Assembly (NCBI GenBank): GCA_948099385.1 | Contig: CANUEZ040000129.1 | Location: 4,774,001 to 4,838,000, forward strand | Source of the DNA: Fasciola hepatica | Lineage: Eukaryota; Platyhelminthes; Trematoda; Plagiorchiida; Fasciolidae | Direction of reading: 5' to 3' | Length of the DNA stretch: 64,000 bases | In this document: one piece after another, positions 46,080 to 57,105 of the stretch | Position numbering within the stretch: the first letter of the stretch is position 1 | How the letters are laid out: the number at the start of each line of letters is the position of its first letter | The notes under the pieces: generated by a model | What the model saw: only the letters and a program-made list of their open reading frames with translations | Told to the model about the DNA's origin: nothing | Database searches by the model: none | Program-made: the position numbers and the translations under genes

Positions 46080-47284
46080 TACCCCAATAATTACGCCTCT
46101 TCGGAGATAACTTCTATTTCACTTAAACGACGGAAATTTTTTTCCAGTCCCATAATTCAGGAGGATTTTTATTCTTCTAGTAGTGAGCAGCTGGAATGGA
46201 GCTAAATCAATCCGTTGGAGAAGAATATTGATTTGACATGACCAAGTGTTCAGAACTCAACTGAAAGCATTCCGGGTCAGGACCATCTGGTGTAATTAAT
46301 CTTCTCTGATAACTAAAAAGAAACCCTACCCGGCACACTGTACAATCATGTTCAGGTTTTCATAGTTTGCTCTTTTCTTATATGATCTGAATTATCAATT
46401 GATCGATCATAATGATCATAGAAACACGGTAGCGCGAGAAAAACTACCTCATTCGTCATTGTAGCATTCTGCTGACAAGGTTACTGGGACATTTCAACTG
46501 TTAACCTCGCCAATCGCTTCATTCAATTTTCGCGTGATACTGTGAGTTGTAATCAGGTAACTTATTTTTCGTATTCAAATAATACACCGGACATTTATCG
46601 CACTGTTTGATGTTCTTTCTATGAGAACAACATCACCATGTTCTCGTATGAATCGCGGATTAAATAAATGGGAGACAATCACGGAAGCTACAAGTGACAT
46701 TTGGGACATGAACTGTTGTAGTTGTGCTCTTCAGTGACACACAATATGCTTTCTGAATTGTTTCAGATAAAGCGTAGTATTCGGGGTTTCACACAAAAAC
46801 TGAATGAGTAACTAATTTTTAAAGAAACCGTTTTCTGCACAATACGAAATTGACTGGTTATGACTGAACAAAACTAGCTTTCGCCAAATTGTGACACTTG
46901 TGGCACCAGTATGATATCCGGCTTCGTTTGAACGGACGGATGTACAATGCCACGGTTAGTGGTATCTTATTCTATAATTGACAGACTTGGAAATTTCGTG
47001 CTGAGTCCGCTGGTGGCTTCTGGCATTCGATGGTGGTTGTCTCAGAAGTAGTGCTAGGGTTTGTGGGAACATTACCTGAGCAACGATGAAATTCATCCTC
47101 ATGTTTTGGGTGTGGGTAGGCGGAACCTAATCGAGGCGATCATTCCGCGTCACACTCGGTTGTTCAGATATTTATTATGCATATTATTCAGGTGAAGGCC
47201 CCTAGTAATATTTGTACAGTCCAATTTTTCCAACCACCAGCCTCACGCTTTTATCGTGTTTGCTACCTTGCGATATCATCTAGC
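46080..47284. other. No recognisable gene
   Basis: A+T-rich flank up to the RTE insertion. A short AACATCACCATGTT palindrome lies near 46628. Nothing else was recognised. Confidence 0.4.
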
Positions 47285-50200
47285 TGAAAGTAAGAGTTCC
47301 CTCTCTGTTATTCAACCTTTGTCTTCTGTCCCTAACCATCCCTCTTTGCCCCATCTATCCACCCATAATGCTCCCACTGATAACACGGTCGATACTCGCA
47401 ACGATTCACTGTCAAACAGTGTCGGGACTAATCCTCTATCTGGTAACTCACATTTTCTCAAGCCCCGTCAGCCTCTGAATCTCGGCTCCTTCAACGTGCG
47501 TACACTCATGCAGGCCGGTCAGCAGGCGTGCCTAGCCCATACAATGAACTCTCTGAAGATTGATGTTTGCTGCTTAAGCGAAAGGCGTATCCAGGATTCG
47601 AGCAGTGTAATTCAACTAACTGCTCCTGGTATCTCATCGAGGTATATTCTACGCACCTCAGGAGACGAAGCAGCTAGAGCTGTGGGTCAACGTGGTGTAG
47701 GAATTGTCTTGACTGACAAGGCTGAGGCTGCCCTATTAGACTGGATCCCTGTTAACAGTCGTTTATGTGCTGTGAGACTCCAAGGGTCAGTCGGCGTTCG
47801 AAAGGACAGTTGTGTTAAACGCAATTTGTTCGTGATCTCGGCGTACGCCCCAACGGACTGCAGCTCAGACTTGCAGAAAGATGAGTTCTATGATGCCCTC
47901 GCCACTCTCGTTTGCAGCAGTAAAGGTTCCGACATTGTAGTGCTAGCTGGTGACTTCAATGCACAAGTTGGCAAACTTAGTGCGTCAGAAGCCTGTTTAG
48001 GTGGGCGTTGTGCTTTACCCGCTGAGCGCACAGATAACGGGGATAGGCTTCTCCAATTTTGTGCAGACAATCGATTGTTCTTGTCAAGCACAAATTTCCG
48101 ACACAGCTCGCGTCGCACAGCGACATGGCGCTCTAACTCTACAGGTACTTTGAGTCAAATTGACCATATCGCCGTAAGCTACCGATGGCGCAGTTCTGTT
48201 CAGAACTGTAGATCTTACTGGTCCACGTACGTAGAGTCGGACCATGCCTTAGTTTTAATGCGATTATCTCTCCAGCTCCATGGCCATCGTCGCAAACCGC
48301 AAACCGGATTAGCCGTGCAACGTTTGTGTGATCCAGAAGTTTGCACCCGGTATGAGCAGAAGTTAGCACATGAGCTAGGATCCACGGAGAACAGTAATGT
48401 AGATGAGCATTGGGCTCATATCAAACAAGCGATGCACTTTGCAGCAGGTTTCGCCTGTGGTCCTCGATCCGTTGTCCATCAGAGACACTGGATCTCGCAA
48501 GAGTCGCTGAGTATAATGGAGCAAAAGCGTCAGCTTTCGAACCGTAAGGAGATGAATAAGATGCGGAGAAAGCTGCAAAGACAAGTTACGCGAAGCCTTG
48601 AGAAGGATCGCGAAAATTGGTGGGTCAATGTAGCCGAAGAAATGGAAGTGGCAGCTGCTTCAGGTAACAGTCAAAGACTGTTCAAACTCATTCGTGACAC
48701 TGGTGGACGGCGAACTCAGGTCAGTGAAACGATTTGCAATAGGAATGGAGAACCCATCCAGAACAAACAGCAAAGGCTTGACCGATGGGCCGAGTACTTC
48801 AAGGAACAGTTTAGCTGGCCGCACGCTAGTGTAGTTACTCCCGTGTCAACAACTGCTAGTCCTTGGGTGGTATCACTTGAGCCCCCATCAGAAGTAGAAG
48901 TAGAGTCATGTATTCGATTACTAAGGCGGGGGAAAGCAGCAGGTCCCGACGAACTTCCTCCAGTTCTTTTCAAACTGGGTGGTGAGGCATTGATAAAATC
49001 ACTAACCGCCTTGCTCCGTGACATTTGGAACGCGGAGCGTATTCCGTTAATATGGAGCGAGTCATTGATTGTTCCCATCTTCAAGAAGGGAATACGCAAT
49101 GACTGCAGTAATCATCGTGGGATTAGCTTAATCCCGATAGTCGCCAAAGTATTAGCTTCGAATTTGCTGCACCGTCTAACACCGGCTCGCGAGAGGAATG
49201 TCCGTGAACAGCAGGCAGGATTCCGCCCAGGTCGAGGATGCATCGACCAGATTTTCACTCTTCGCCGACTACTTGAAACGCGTCACACGCACCGCCGACC
49301 AACAATAATGCTTTTCTTAGACGTGAAAGGCGCCTTCGATTCAGTTGATCGAACATCGCTTTTCAGTACTCTTCATCGAAAAGGTATGCCCCAGAAGTTC
49401 GTGAACCTAATGAGATCATTGTATTCTCATACTTCTGGCCGCGTAAGGGTTTACGGTGAACTATCCGGTCGGTTCGAAACGACCAGTGGTGTTCGGCAGG
49501 GATGCCCTTTGTCTCCATTCCTTTTTAACTTCGTCATGGACGAAATAATGGAGAGTGCCTTGCAAAATCTTCAGGATGTAGGCGTCGAACTAGGAGATAG
49601 TGAAAAGCTATGTGACCTAGATTACGCAGACGACGTTGTCTGCTTGTTCGAATCCACGGAACATGCTCAGCGTGCACTGGATAATCTCGCAAGAGCTGTA
49701 GCTCCATTCGGCATGCGTTTTGCACCTTCAAAGTGCAAGGTGATGTTACAAGACTGGACGTCAACGATTCCGAGCTTGATGCTCGATGGGGAGGTGCTGG
49801 CAGTTGTCGATCACTTCACCTACCTCGGTAGCTGCGTGACGACGGATGGGAGCACAGTAGTAGAGGTGAGTACGCGGATATCCAAAGCTCGAGCGGCGTA
49901 CGCTGGACTGAAGCACTTGTGGCGCCGATCCGATATTTCACTGAAGTTGAAAGGTCGTGTATACTGTGCCACTGTGCGTTCAGTTTTGTTGTATGGTTGC
50001 GAAACTTGGAGTCTGCGTGCTGAAGATATTCGTCGTCTTGAGGTTTTCGACCATCGATGTTTACGTAGTATCGCTAGGATTGGGTGGAATAGCCGAGTAA
50101 GCAACGATCAGGTAAGAAAGCGAGTATTGGGTACTAATTCAGAGAACGTTCTGTCACAGCGTATCCAACTTATTAGACTTCGTTGGTTGGGACACGTGTT

Positions 50201-50468
50201 ACGTATGGCAAACACACGTCTACCGTACCGTGTCCTATTCTCCGCCCCTCCTAGGGAGTGGAAGAGACCACGTGGAGGTCAACAGATGACGTGGCAGCGA
50301 GGAATGAGAAAATGTACAGCAGACTTAGGAAAAGTAGGTGCTTCACGTCTTCGTGGTTGGGGTCCAAAAGATCCGTCTACCAGTTGGCTGGAGACACTGA
50401 AGGATATGGCGGTGAACTGCGAACAGTGGAGATCGTGTTGTCACTTTCTATCGAATCAGAATGTTTGA
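47256..50468 (+). CDS. RTE-type endonuclease-reverse transcriptase
   Basis: A single open frame of 1070 codons. Residues about 14 on belong to the element; the start codon and first dozen residues (MFATLRYHLAES) come from flanking DNA and happen to be in frame. The apurinic-type endonuclease spans about 75-340, with LNLGSFNVRTLMQ, GDFNAQVG (232-239), LSQIDHIAVSY and SDH (328-330). The RT spans about 560-850, with LRRGKAAGPDELPP, HRGISLI, QAGFRPGRGCIDQIF, LDVKGAFDSVDR (first catalytic Asp 689), GVRQGCPLSPFLF and YADD (790-793), all intact. The C-terminal domain has CETWSLR and RWLGHVLRMA. The product would nick chromosomal DNA and copy its RNA at the nick. Expression from this truncated copy would depend on a neighbouring promoter. 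Confidence 0.9.
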   Translation: MFATLRYHLAESKSSLSVIQPLSSVPNHPSLPHLSTHNAPTDNTVDTRNDSLSNSVGTNPLSGNSHFLKPRQPLNLGSFNVRTLMQAGQQACLAHTMNSLKIDVCCLSERRIQDSSSVIQLTAPGISSRYILRTSGDEAARAVGQRGVGIVLTDKAEAALLDWIPVNSRLCAVRLQGSVGVRKDSCVKRNLFVISAYAPTDCSSDLQKDEFYDALATLVCSSKGSDIVVLAGDFNAQVGKLSASEACLGGRCALPAERTDNGDRLLQFCADNRLFLSSTNFRHSSRRTATWRSNSTGTLSQIDHIAVSYRWRSSVQNCRSYWSTYVESDHALVLMRLSLQLHGHRRKPQTGLAVQRLCDPEVCTRYEQKLAHELGSTENSNVDEHWAHIKQAMHFAAGFACGPRSVVHQRHWISQESLSIMEQKRQLSNRKEMNKMRRKLQRQVTRSLEKDRENWWVNVAEEMEVAAASGNSQRLFKLIRDTGGRRTQVSETICNRNGEPIQNKQQRLDRWAEYFKEQFSWPHASVVTPVSTTASPWVVSLEPPSEVEVESCIRLLRRGKAAGPDELPPVLFKLGGEALIKSLTALLRDIWNAERIPLIWSESLIVPIFKKGIRNDCSNHRGISLIPIVAKVLASNLLHRLTPARERNVREQQAGFRPGRGCIDQIFTLRRLLETRHTHRRPTIMLFLDVKGAFDSVDRTSLFSTLHRKGMPQKFVNLMRSLYSHTSGRVRVYGELSGRFETTSGVRQGCPLSPFLFNFVMDEIMESALQNLQDVGVELGDSEKLCDLDYADDVVCLFESTEHAQRALDNLARAVAPFGMRFAPSKCKVMLQDWTSTIPSLMLDGEVLAVVDHFTYLGSCVTTDGSTVVEVSTRISKARAAYAGLKHLWRRSDISLKLKGRVYCATVRSVLLYGCETWSLRAEDIRRLEVFDHRCLRSIARIGWNSRVSNDQVRKRVLGTNSENVLSQRIQLIRLRWLGHVLRMANTRLPYRVLFSAPPREWKRPRGGQQMTWQRGMRKCTADLGKVGASRLRGWGPKDPSTSWLETLKDMAVNCEQWRSCCHFLSNQNV
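47285..47293 (+). repeat. Target-site duplication, 5' copy
   Basis: TGAAAGTAA immediately precedes the first RTE base and is repeated at 50662-50670 right after the element's 3' end. Confidence 0.8.
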
Positions 50469-50661
50469 TCGGTGTACGTTTGTACAGTTAGACTGTGTAT
50501 TCCGTGTGTTGGCTACTAGGGCATTCTTTTCTTTTCCTACCCATATAGGTCCACTCCCTGTCCATCTTGTATATTCATACTTTTTAATTCAACGTGCAAC
50601 ATGGTGAGAAAGGCAGTGGTCAGTGGGGCTTGCCCTACTGTTTAACGCTGTACGATGATGA
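47294..50661 (+). mobile_element. RTE-clade non-LTR retrotransposon, recent insertion
   Basis: A 3.37-kb insertion bounded by the 9-bp duplication TGAAAGTAA (47285-47293 and 50662-50670). The 5' end is truncated relative to the related copy at 34302-42600, which continues about 0.3-0.4 kb further. The 3' UTR (50469-50661) ends in TACGATGATGA, a short trinucleotide-like tail instead of poly(A), which is usual for RTE elements. The uninterrupted reading frame and perfect duplication point to a young insertion. The 5' UTR and promoter are lost, so autonomous activity is doubtful. Confidence 0.9.
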
Positions 50662-50670
50662 TGAAAGTAA
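50662..50670 (+). repeat. Target-site duplication, 3' copy
   Basis: TGAAAGTAA, identical to 47285-47293. Confidence 0.8.
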
Positions 50671-51124
50671 AACCAATAAAATAGAAAAAGCAAAAAAAAA
50701 ATGGATAAGGCATACAAAAAAGAAATTTCGAATGCTGCAACATCACCGACCGTATTTCCTACTGTATCCAACTATCCGGTAGATGGATCTCATGTACATC
50801 GACCCAGAAGCCTAAAAATTCCTACTCGGCAAGGCCCATTGGCTAACGCCTCCGTGCTTTTTCGTTACATGCCTCAGAGAGCGCCATGAGCATGTGAAAC
50901 ACACGTCCCAACTACCGTTAACCGATTAGGTTGAGCATTTGGTCAAGAAACTCATCTCTGGCTTCCAATAAACCAGACAGGCCTGGTTCAGTCAGGTTAG
51001 TTCAAACGACCGCTAACCATGCACGGAATGCTGTGACTTGGATTGCTATCTCTCAGCAATATAATGACCACAGTCTCTGTACTGCTCTGCTATCACGGAC
51101 CACCGACCAATACTATTACTACTG

Positions 51125-51163
<39 letters not shown>

Positions 51164-51584
51164 ATTATCTCACCAGAAATAAAGAAAATCTGCCACGGTA
51201 CATCAAACTTTTGAAAGAACGACACTATGACTGATCCGTGAACAAAACTGTCAATAGAAAGAGAACCCCCACTCCTCCACGAACGTCAACGAGAAGATAA
51301 AAACGAATGAATGTATGGAACTTCACTCCGTATCTGCATGGAGTAGTACAAAAGGCGATAAGGATGAGGACAACTGCTTTACTCGACATGTCGTACAATA
51401 TTACCTGTCAAATTCGTCAAATTGCATACAGGAATATATGTATGTACACCAAGAAGTTCAAGCTGTGTGTTTGGCTCTACATCAGCCATTGCAGGTAGAT
51501 CTCATGAACCAACAGATGAAAGACAGATACAAAGACCGTCGTTTTAGACTGAGATTTCCCATCATCAGCCCAATATTAGACCCG
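50671..51584. other. Flank between RTE insertion and kinesin 3' end
   Basis: No gene was recognised. It should contain the 3' UTR of the minus-strand kinesin gene, but I see no canonical AATAAA on that strand in the nearest 400 bases. Confidence 0.4.
51111..51163. repeat. (TAC)n microsatellite
   Basis: An ACT/TAC trinucleotide run of about 53 bp with two early interruptions. Confidence 0.95.
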
Positions 51585-54500
51585 TTACCTCCAACCGCGT
51601 TTGGTAATCGCTGGTCCCATGCTATAGACCGACTGAGGCAGAAAACTAACGATGTTCGATGAAGATGAATTCCGGGCATTGATTTTCGGCTTGCCTCTGG
51701 ATTTGGCTCGATGCGAGGCGCCGCTTCGAATCGAATGAAGTAACGCGTTTGGACTAGTTAACCCACTGGGTTTGTAGGTGAATGTGGCCGGGCCAGATTC
51801 GGGACCAGTTAGTTTGTCTACCGGAGCATCCGAATCTCCGACCGTATTCCCTACACCGGGAATAGAAACACCACCACCGTTACCACCTCCAGGAACCACC
51901 TGTAAAGCCCCTTGACCGAAATGAATTGCTCGCCAAGTCTCCTCTGCGTGTTCCGGTTCGGTGCGTAATGCAACGAACAATAAACACTTCGATTCCCCGC
52001 TTAGTGTTGGTCGAAGTAGATAAGTTAGTTTAGTTTCACGATATGTGGGTTTCTGTTGACGTCGAAGTGCATCAAATACCCGACCGAGAGAACTCAGTGA
52101 TTTATTAATGCATGCCGCTTCAAGAAAGCGTTCTCCGGTCGAGCCAGACTTTGTCACATTTTCTGAACCAGCCAAATCAGCTAAAGTCAATGTGCCTCGA
52201 CTTGTTGTCATTTGGAACTGATGCTCACCGATCACACGTAGCAAAATGACCAGATGGGATCGGGAACTACAAATGTTCAATCGGGTTGAACCAACTCGAC
52301 GTTGTTTTTCAGCCAAATGTAAGTAGTGCAACATTTCATTTTCATCATGAACTGAACGTTCGTGCAGATTTTGCAACACTACCCCGTCTAATTGATCGGA
52401 CAGAATACGCACAGAACCACGGCGCCTGAGCGGTTTCCCAGTAAAATAACTTAAACCGGTTGAATACGTCGGCGGTCCACGGCCAGTCCATGTGTTCCAC
52501 GGTACAGCAGATTGATTCAGTGGTTGTTTCCATTTGCTCGAATCTCGACCACTTTTGCGACGAGCTCGCCCAGGTGTCGGACTCGGCTGTGACTGAATTG
52601 GTGTATTATTTGCACCTGTTCCACGTTCCACAGATTCGTCAACATCTTCCAACAAGTCGAACACATCTTCCTGATAGATTTCCACTATGCTGACAAAAAT
52701 AGAATATTTCCAGTGCTTACGTCGCCCGCAACGTTCAAACAAACTTCGCACAGCACGCCGATTCACTCCTGGCTCTTCCTCTGTACCCATCATCGTATAC
52801 GTTTTTCCACTCCCGGTTTGTCCGTAAGCCATGATACACACATTGTAGCCATCAATACAGGAGACAATCAAATCATCCACTTCCTGATAGACTTCTGCTT
52901 GTGTAGCTCTTGGACCGAATACCCGGTCAAAAATAAAACACTTTGGTGCCCCGTTCCACGTTGTATACGAGTTTCCAGCCCCGGAACTACCACAAATCGG
53001 AGTAGCGACTGGTCCGATCGGTACAGGTCCACTCATTAATGTGCGTGTACCATGATAAGCAAACGGAATGGTGGATTTCCGTTCCTGTATTTGATCCTTC
53101 AGTGTGTCTGGACAGAACAAAAGTTTGTCATTTGAACTCACACGTAAATAACGGCCCCGTTCGTCATCCTCAGTGAAAAAACCAGAATGTGGATTATCAT
53201 CTGGACGCAGACGACAAAACACACGAATGTTTCCCGTCAGCTCCTGAATCCGATTGTGCAATCGTTTACGTCGAACTTCCTCCTCTCGGAGTACACGTTC
53301 TAAGTTGGAGATTTCGGTATAGATTTCTGTACGACGCTGTACATAATCTGTGTTGTTCCAATCTGAGCCGGTCGGTTGCCTTCCTGCATCCTTAATTTGA
53401 TCATTTTGTTTCGTGAGACGATGATGACGTTCTGATTCCACGTTCTCACACTCGACAAACGGACTGGTAATGTCACTGGCTAAGCCGTCTCGCACAGAAG
53501 CCGGACGATCAAGCGGAGGTGATTGACCGATAAATCTTTTCTGAATTGCGCACAAATTGCACGTCAGCGAATCTAACAGTTCCCGTTGTCTAGACATGTG
53601 AACTTTTAATTTGGCCCGTTGTTCCCGAGCTTGACTTAGGACGTAAATCAATCGATCGTAGACAGCTAAACGACGATCCAGATCGCAACGTAAAATACGG
53701 CTTTGTGCCATGACATCGCTCAGGAAAGCGACAGATATGTGAAATAAACAGGGCCATGTAAATGAAGCCTCGATATCTTCCACCTCTGCATTGGATCTCT
53801 TCACCAAAACTTGAGTGATCCGTTCGGAGAGATAACCGGCGGGGTCAGCGCCAACTGTGGCCAAATTCTGTATGTCCTTGGCATGTACAGGCCATACGTT
53901 AGAGATATATTTCCCGGGCGATCGAACTGTATTGGACGGAAGCACGGGCGGTGTGGAAACGAAGCTGAATAAACTCTCTTTGGAAACGTAATGCAACAAC
54001 TGATAGTCTTTATAGACAAAATCGACCGCGTTCAATAGTGAATAGTATCGTCGCTTCCATAGCTGGTTCTTTAGCGCGTAGGATGGTGTGGTAGCAGTTG
54101 TGGTCAGTGAAACTGGTTTGGAATCATGGAATTTGGTGTAATTCTCATTGCTTTTAATAATCTGTTTGTCTTTTTGGGCACGTTTTTTTAACACTTCATT
54201 GACAAAGTTATTTGATTCGGTTTGCGATGAATGACTAGCTATGGGTGGTATGACACCCTCTCTTTGCCACTTGGCATAAGAACGTATGAATCGGTAGGAC
54301 CATTGCATCAAATTTGGGTAGTGAATTCGGTATTTAAACACACTGATCGTGTCCATGGTTAATTGATTCGTAGCATGCGAACTCAGGCCGAAACGAAACG
54401 GGATCGGCGCCGGCCAACCGTTTCGATAATCATCGTTCACGGGATTCATAGTTTCTAACTTTGTTAGGCGATCGTGTGTCTGTGCTCGGGGTGGCCGACT

Positions 54501-55235
54501 GGAACTGGTGTGAGGAGGAGAACGACTTCGGTTGTGCACAGCAGTGTACGACTCACTGCGTCTGGTACCCTCTGATGGTCCAGGGCATTTATGGTCATTT
54601 CGATGTTGTGAACGAACCCTTTCACTGACCTCTTTACGGCCGTTGTTCGTCACTGATCGACCATGATCGCGCGTCAAACTGACCACAGAACCGGTGCGAC
54701 TGGCATGACTCAATTCGCTCGCCTCTTGCTCATCAGCAGCCTCAGTCCCTGTCCGGGTGCTTGCCGTGGCACTTTGACTGTTTGTGGTCGAGCACCTTGA
54801 GTCGGACAAATAACAGTTACATTCGAGGCCATGCTCACATTCTTTGTTGTGATCATCATTTCGGTGAGAACTGTCCGACTTATTTGTTTCAGACGAACGA
54901 ATACTTACTTGACCCCTTGAATTTGCGATGATTCCGCGTCCGCGACCTGCAGGTGTGGAACAATACAACAACCGACCGACACGTTTCGAACGCAGCCCAT
55001 GAGTGGGCGAAGGGGGTACACTGCGACTACATTCACCTGCTCTATCCATCATTCGATCACAGAATAATTCTTGTTGTTCATCAATCCACAATTCCGTGCC
55101 CTCCGAAGGGAACTGCAACACATTTGATCGGATACCGGAATCAGAAATGACATATGAACCCCCGCAGACGGAGGTAATTTCGGCATTTAACGTGTTACTT
55201 GGACTAGTAAGCGATTTCACCAAATTTGCTGACAT
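51585..55235 (-). CDS. Kinesin-14 family protein (C-terminal motor)
   Basis: One uninterrupted 1216-codon frame; an in-frame TAA lies 9 bases upstream of the ATG. Residues 1-280 are a low-complexity Ser/Arg-rich region and 280-540 are unrecognised. About 540-664 is helical and coiled-coil-like. The neck ELTGNIRVFCRLRP (665-678) leads into the motor, the hallmark of minus-end-directed kinesin-14. The P-loop GQTGSGKT (805-812), VEIYQE (851-856), switch I NICSSRSH (987-994, the usual NxxSSRSH) and switch II DLAGSE (1020-1025) are all intact. An insertion of roughly 70 Ser/Pro/Arg-rich residues follows VEIYQED in the motor. A Gly-rich tail of about 110 residues follows the motor. It should move along microtubules using ATP, in spindle organisation or transport. 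KIFC3-like is possible; I do not fix the orthologue. No intron is evident. Confidence 0.92.
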   Translation of the reverse strand: MSANLVKSLTSPSNTLNAEITSVCGGSYVISDSGIRSNVLQFPSEGTELWIDEQQELFCDRMMDRAGECSRSVPPSPTHGLRSKRVGRLLYCSTPAGRGRGIIANSRGQVSIRSSETNKSDSSHRNDDHNKECEHGLECNCYLSDSRCSTTNSQSATASTRTGTEAADEQEASELSHASRTGSVVSLTRDHGRSVTNNGRKEVSERVRSQHRNDHKCPGPSEGTRRSESYTAVHNRSRSPPHTSSSRPPRAQTHDRLTKLETMNPVNDDYRNGWPAPIPFRFGLSSHATNQLTMDTISVFKYRIHYPNLMQWSYRFIRSYAKWQREGVIPPIASHSSQTESNNFVNEVLKKRAQKDKQIIKSNENYTKFHDSKPVSLTTTATTPSYALKNQLWKRRYYSLLNAVDFVYKDYQLLHYVSKESLFSFVSTPPVLPSNTVRSPGKYISNVWPVHAKDIQNLATVGADPAGYLSERITQVLVKRSNAEVEDIEASFTWPCLFHISVAFLSDVMAQSRILRCDLDRRLAVYDRLIYVLSQAREQRAKLKVHMSRQRELLDSLTCNLCAIQKRFIGQSPPLDRPASVRDGLASDITSPFVECENVESERHHRLTKQNDQIKDAGRQPTGSDWNNTDYVQRRTEIYTEISNLERVLREEEVRRKRLHNRIQELTGNIRVFCRLRPDDNPHSGFFTEDDERGRYLRVSSNDKLLFCPDTLKDQIQERKSTIPFAYHGTRTLMSGPVPIGPVATPICGSSGAGNSYTTWNGAPKCFIFDRVFGPRATQAEVYQEVDDLIVSCIDGYNVCIMAYGQTGSGKTYTMMGTEEEPGVNRRAVRSLFERCGRRKHWKYSIFVSIVEIYQEDVFDLLEDVDESVERGTGANNTPIQSQPSPTPGRARRKSGRDSSKWKQPLNQSAVPWNTWTGRGPPTYSTGLSYFTGKPLRRRGSVRILSDQLDGVVLQNLHERSVHDENEMLHYLHLAEKQRRVGSTRLNICSSRSHLVILLRVIGEHQFQMTTSRGTLTLADLAGSENVTKSGSTGERFLEAACINKSLSSLGRVFDALRRQQKPTYRETKLTYLLRPTLSGESKCLLFVALRTEPEHAEETWRAIHFGQGALQVVPGGGNGGGVSIPGVGNTVGDSDAPVDKLTGPESGPATFTYKPSGLTSPNALLHSIRSGASHRAKSRGKPKINARNSSSSNIVSFLPQSVYSMGPAITKRGWR

Positions 55236-55239
55236 GCTC

Positions 55240-57040
55240 GTTTAGGACCAGTGTATACGAGCTCCATGACTAACAAGGCTTCCCGGAATTGGGATAAAAT
55301 AGGGCCACTATATAGCCCAGATGACTATCCTGATGGCAGTCAAAACACCAATCGATTGTTCGAACAAAATCGAACAAGAATCACGTGAGGAGGTCGAGTG
55401 AATCGCGTGCGAACCATATTAGTCAACTAAATGCAAACAGACAGCTACGACCAATTCATGTATTCAAGCGGAATAACTCACACAAATCTAAACGACCGGG
55501 AGGTCAGCACGGTGCCCACACAAATCACGAGCTGCGCAAAGTTTACATCGAATGAATTGAGAATCAATTTAATTCACTCTGATAAAACGACCAAATATCA
55601 ACTTGATAATAAACTGAAACAGTCCCGCTATAAACAGCAAAAAAATCCTATTGAAAGCTCTGTCAGCAAGTCTAAGGGGCACTCATTTAGATAGAAAAAC
55701 TAGTTCTTAGTGAGAACAGCAATTTCAGTTTTGCGCAGAATGATGGACAATGGTCAAACCGTATGGCAGTGCACATGGGGATCATCGGGCTAACAAAACG
55801 ACTCATCCCAAAACAAACAAAATTCCCTGACAGTCTGCTTATAAATAATTTGCACTGGAAACTATTCCTTGCCTCATAACTGTGTGTGCATAGACCACAT
55901 CTGATTGAAGAAGACAACGTTCTTTCATCAAAGTTCACCAATAAAAACGAAACTTATTCGAATTACTTGATGTATCCCCTTTGGTTCAACTTCCTCTTGA
56001 TAAAACTTCGTCAAACTGATGCAAAATGAAGGATATGAATGTGAATTTCAAATGGAAACCAAAAATTTTGATAAGCTTTTTGTTGTTCAAATGTTCATGA
56101 AGCAGTCTGTGCTGTCAATGTACAAATCCGCCACATGTCTATGTTGGTCCCATATCAAACCCCCTTCTAAATCGGGAATCGACAGGTAATCTATCGAGGA
56201 AGATGAATTCCGCTGGTTTTGATTTGGAAATAAGTGAATTACCAAGCATAAAAGTTAGCCCCACTTCTCCCCAGTTCTTTTACTCATGGCACACGCGTGA
56301 CAACTGCTTGGTCATAGAAAATCGGTTCCACACTGTGGCTACCATGCCACATGGGACTTGAAAATCTAGTTTCTATGTGCAGAACATTATTGGAGATCTT
56401 CTGTCCTGAACTCTCGTTCAGCTTGGATTTCATATTTTTTTTTACTGAACTATGGCGTAACGGTAACCAAAACGACAACACTAACGCGAAGCTAGTGACT
56501 GACAGAACAGAGCGACTCCGGATAAGAACGTCATCCCAACGATACCCGAGTACTATACTGGACGAAACCTAGTGCTAGGTCGTTGGTTGCGTCGTACTGT
56601 TGTGAATGTTCATACAACTTAGCAAGTAGTTGATTGCTGAAGACGGAACTATTGTCAGTCGTGGATTACCAACGCCGCTATGGCCAAGAGACTAAACGCA
56701 ATAAGGTGAACGACGACAGGCGAACCACACGACGGCTCCTCCGTCGGATGGTGACTGTCTCCAAGTGAAGAGAACAGCGACTTTGCAAATGAGCATGTTT
56801 GTTACGTCTGGTTTGTTTTGTTGATATCCGAACAAGCTGTTTGTGATAAACAGCCTACCACGAGGGCACGTCTTGTGGATTACAACAGTAGTAATATCCA
56901 GACATTGCCCTCTTCAGGACTCCCGAGATCTTCTTTTTTCACGCACGGCTCTCCTCGCACTTAGAATTCGCGGTCCCTCAGTGGCAATCAAACCACTTGA
57001 TACTCACTGAAAACAAAAAAAATTAGCTCGGAAGTGAAGA
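55240..57040. other. Intergenic region upstream of the kinesin gene
   Basis: It should include the kinesin promoter. No TATA box or repeat stood out, and short frames carry no domain. Confidence 0.4.
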
Positions 57041-57046
57041 GATATT

Positions 57047-57052
57047 TTTAAT
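57047..57052 (-). promoter_or_regulatory. Candidate polyadenylation signal (ATTAAA)
   Basis: ATTAAA on the minus strand lies about 54 bases after the stop codon of the SIL1-like exon, a suitable place for its poly(A) signal. Confidence 0.4.
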
Positions 57053-57105
57053 ATTTATGAATACAAAAATACACATACAAATGAGTCCAAAAGGTTTTGA
57101 TAAAA

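Noticed and set aside
47888..48118. Minus-strand frames inside the RTE ORF (also 48139-48369, 48375-48584, 48716-49099, 49534-50104)
   Set aside because: Antisense shadows of the RTE coding frame. Similar antisense frames at 34713-35135, 38367-38618 and 41392-41622 mirror the minus-strand copy.
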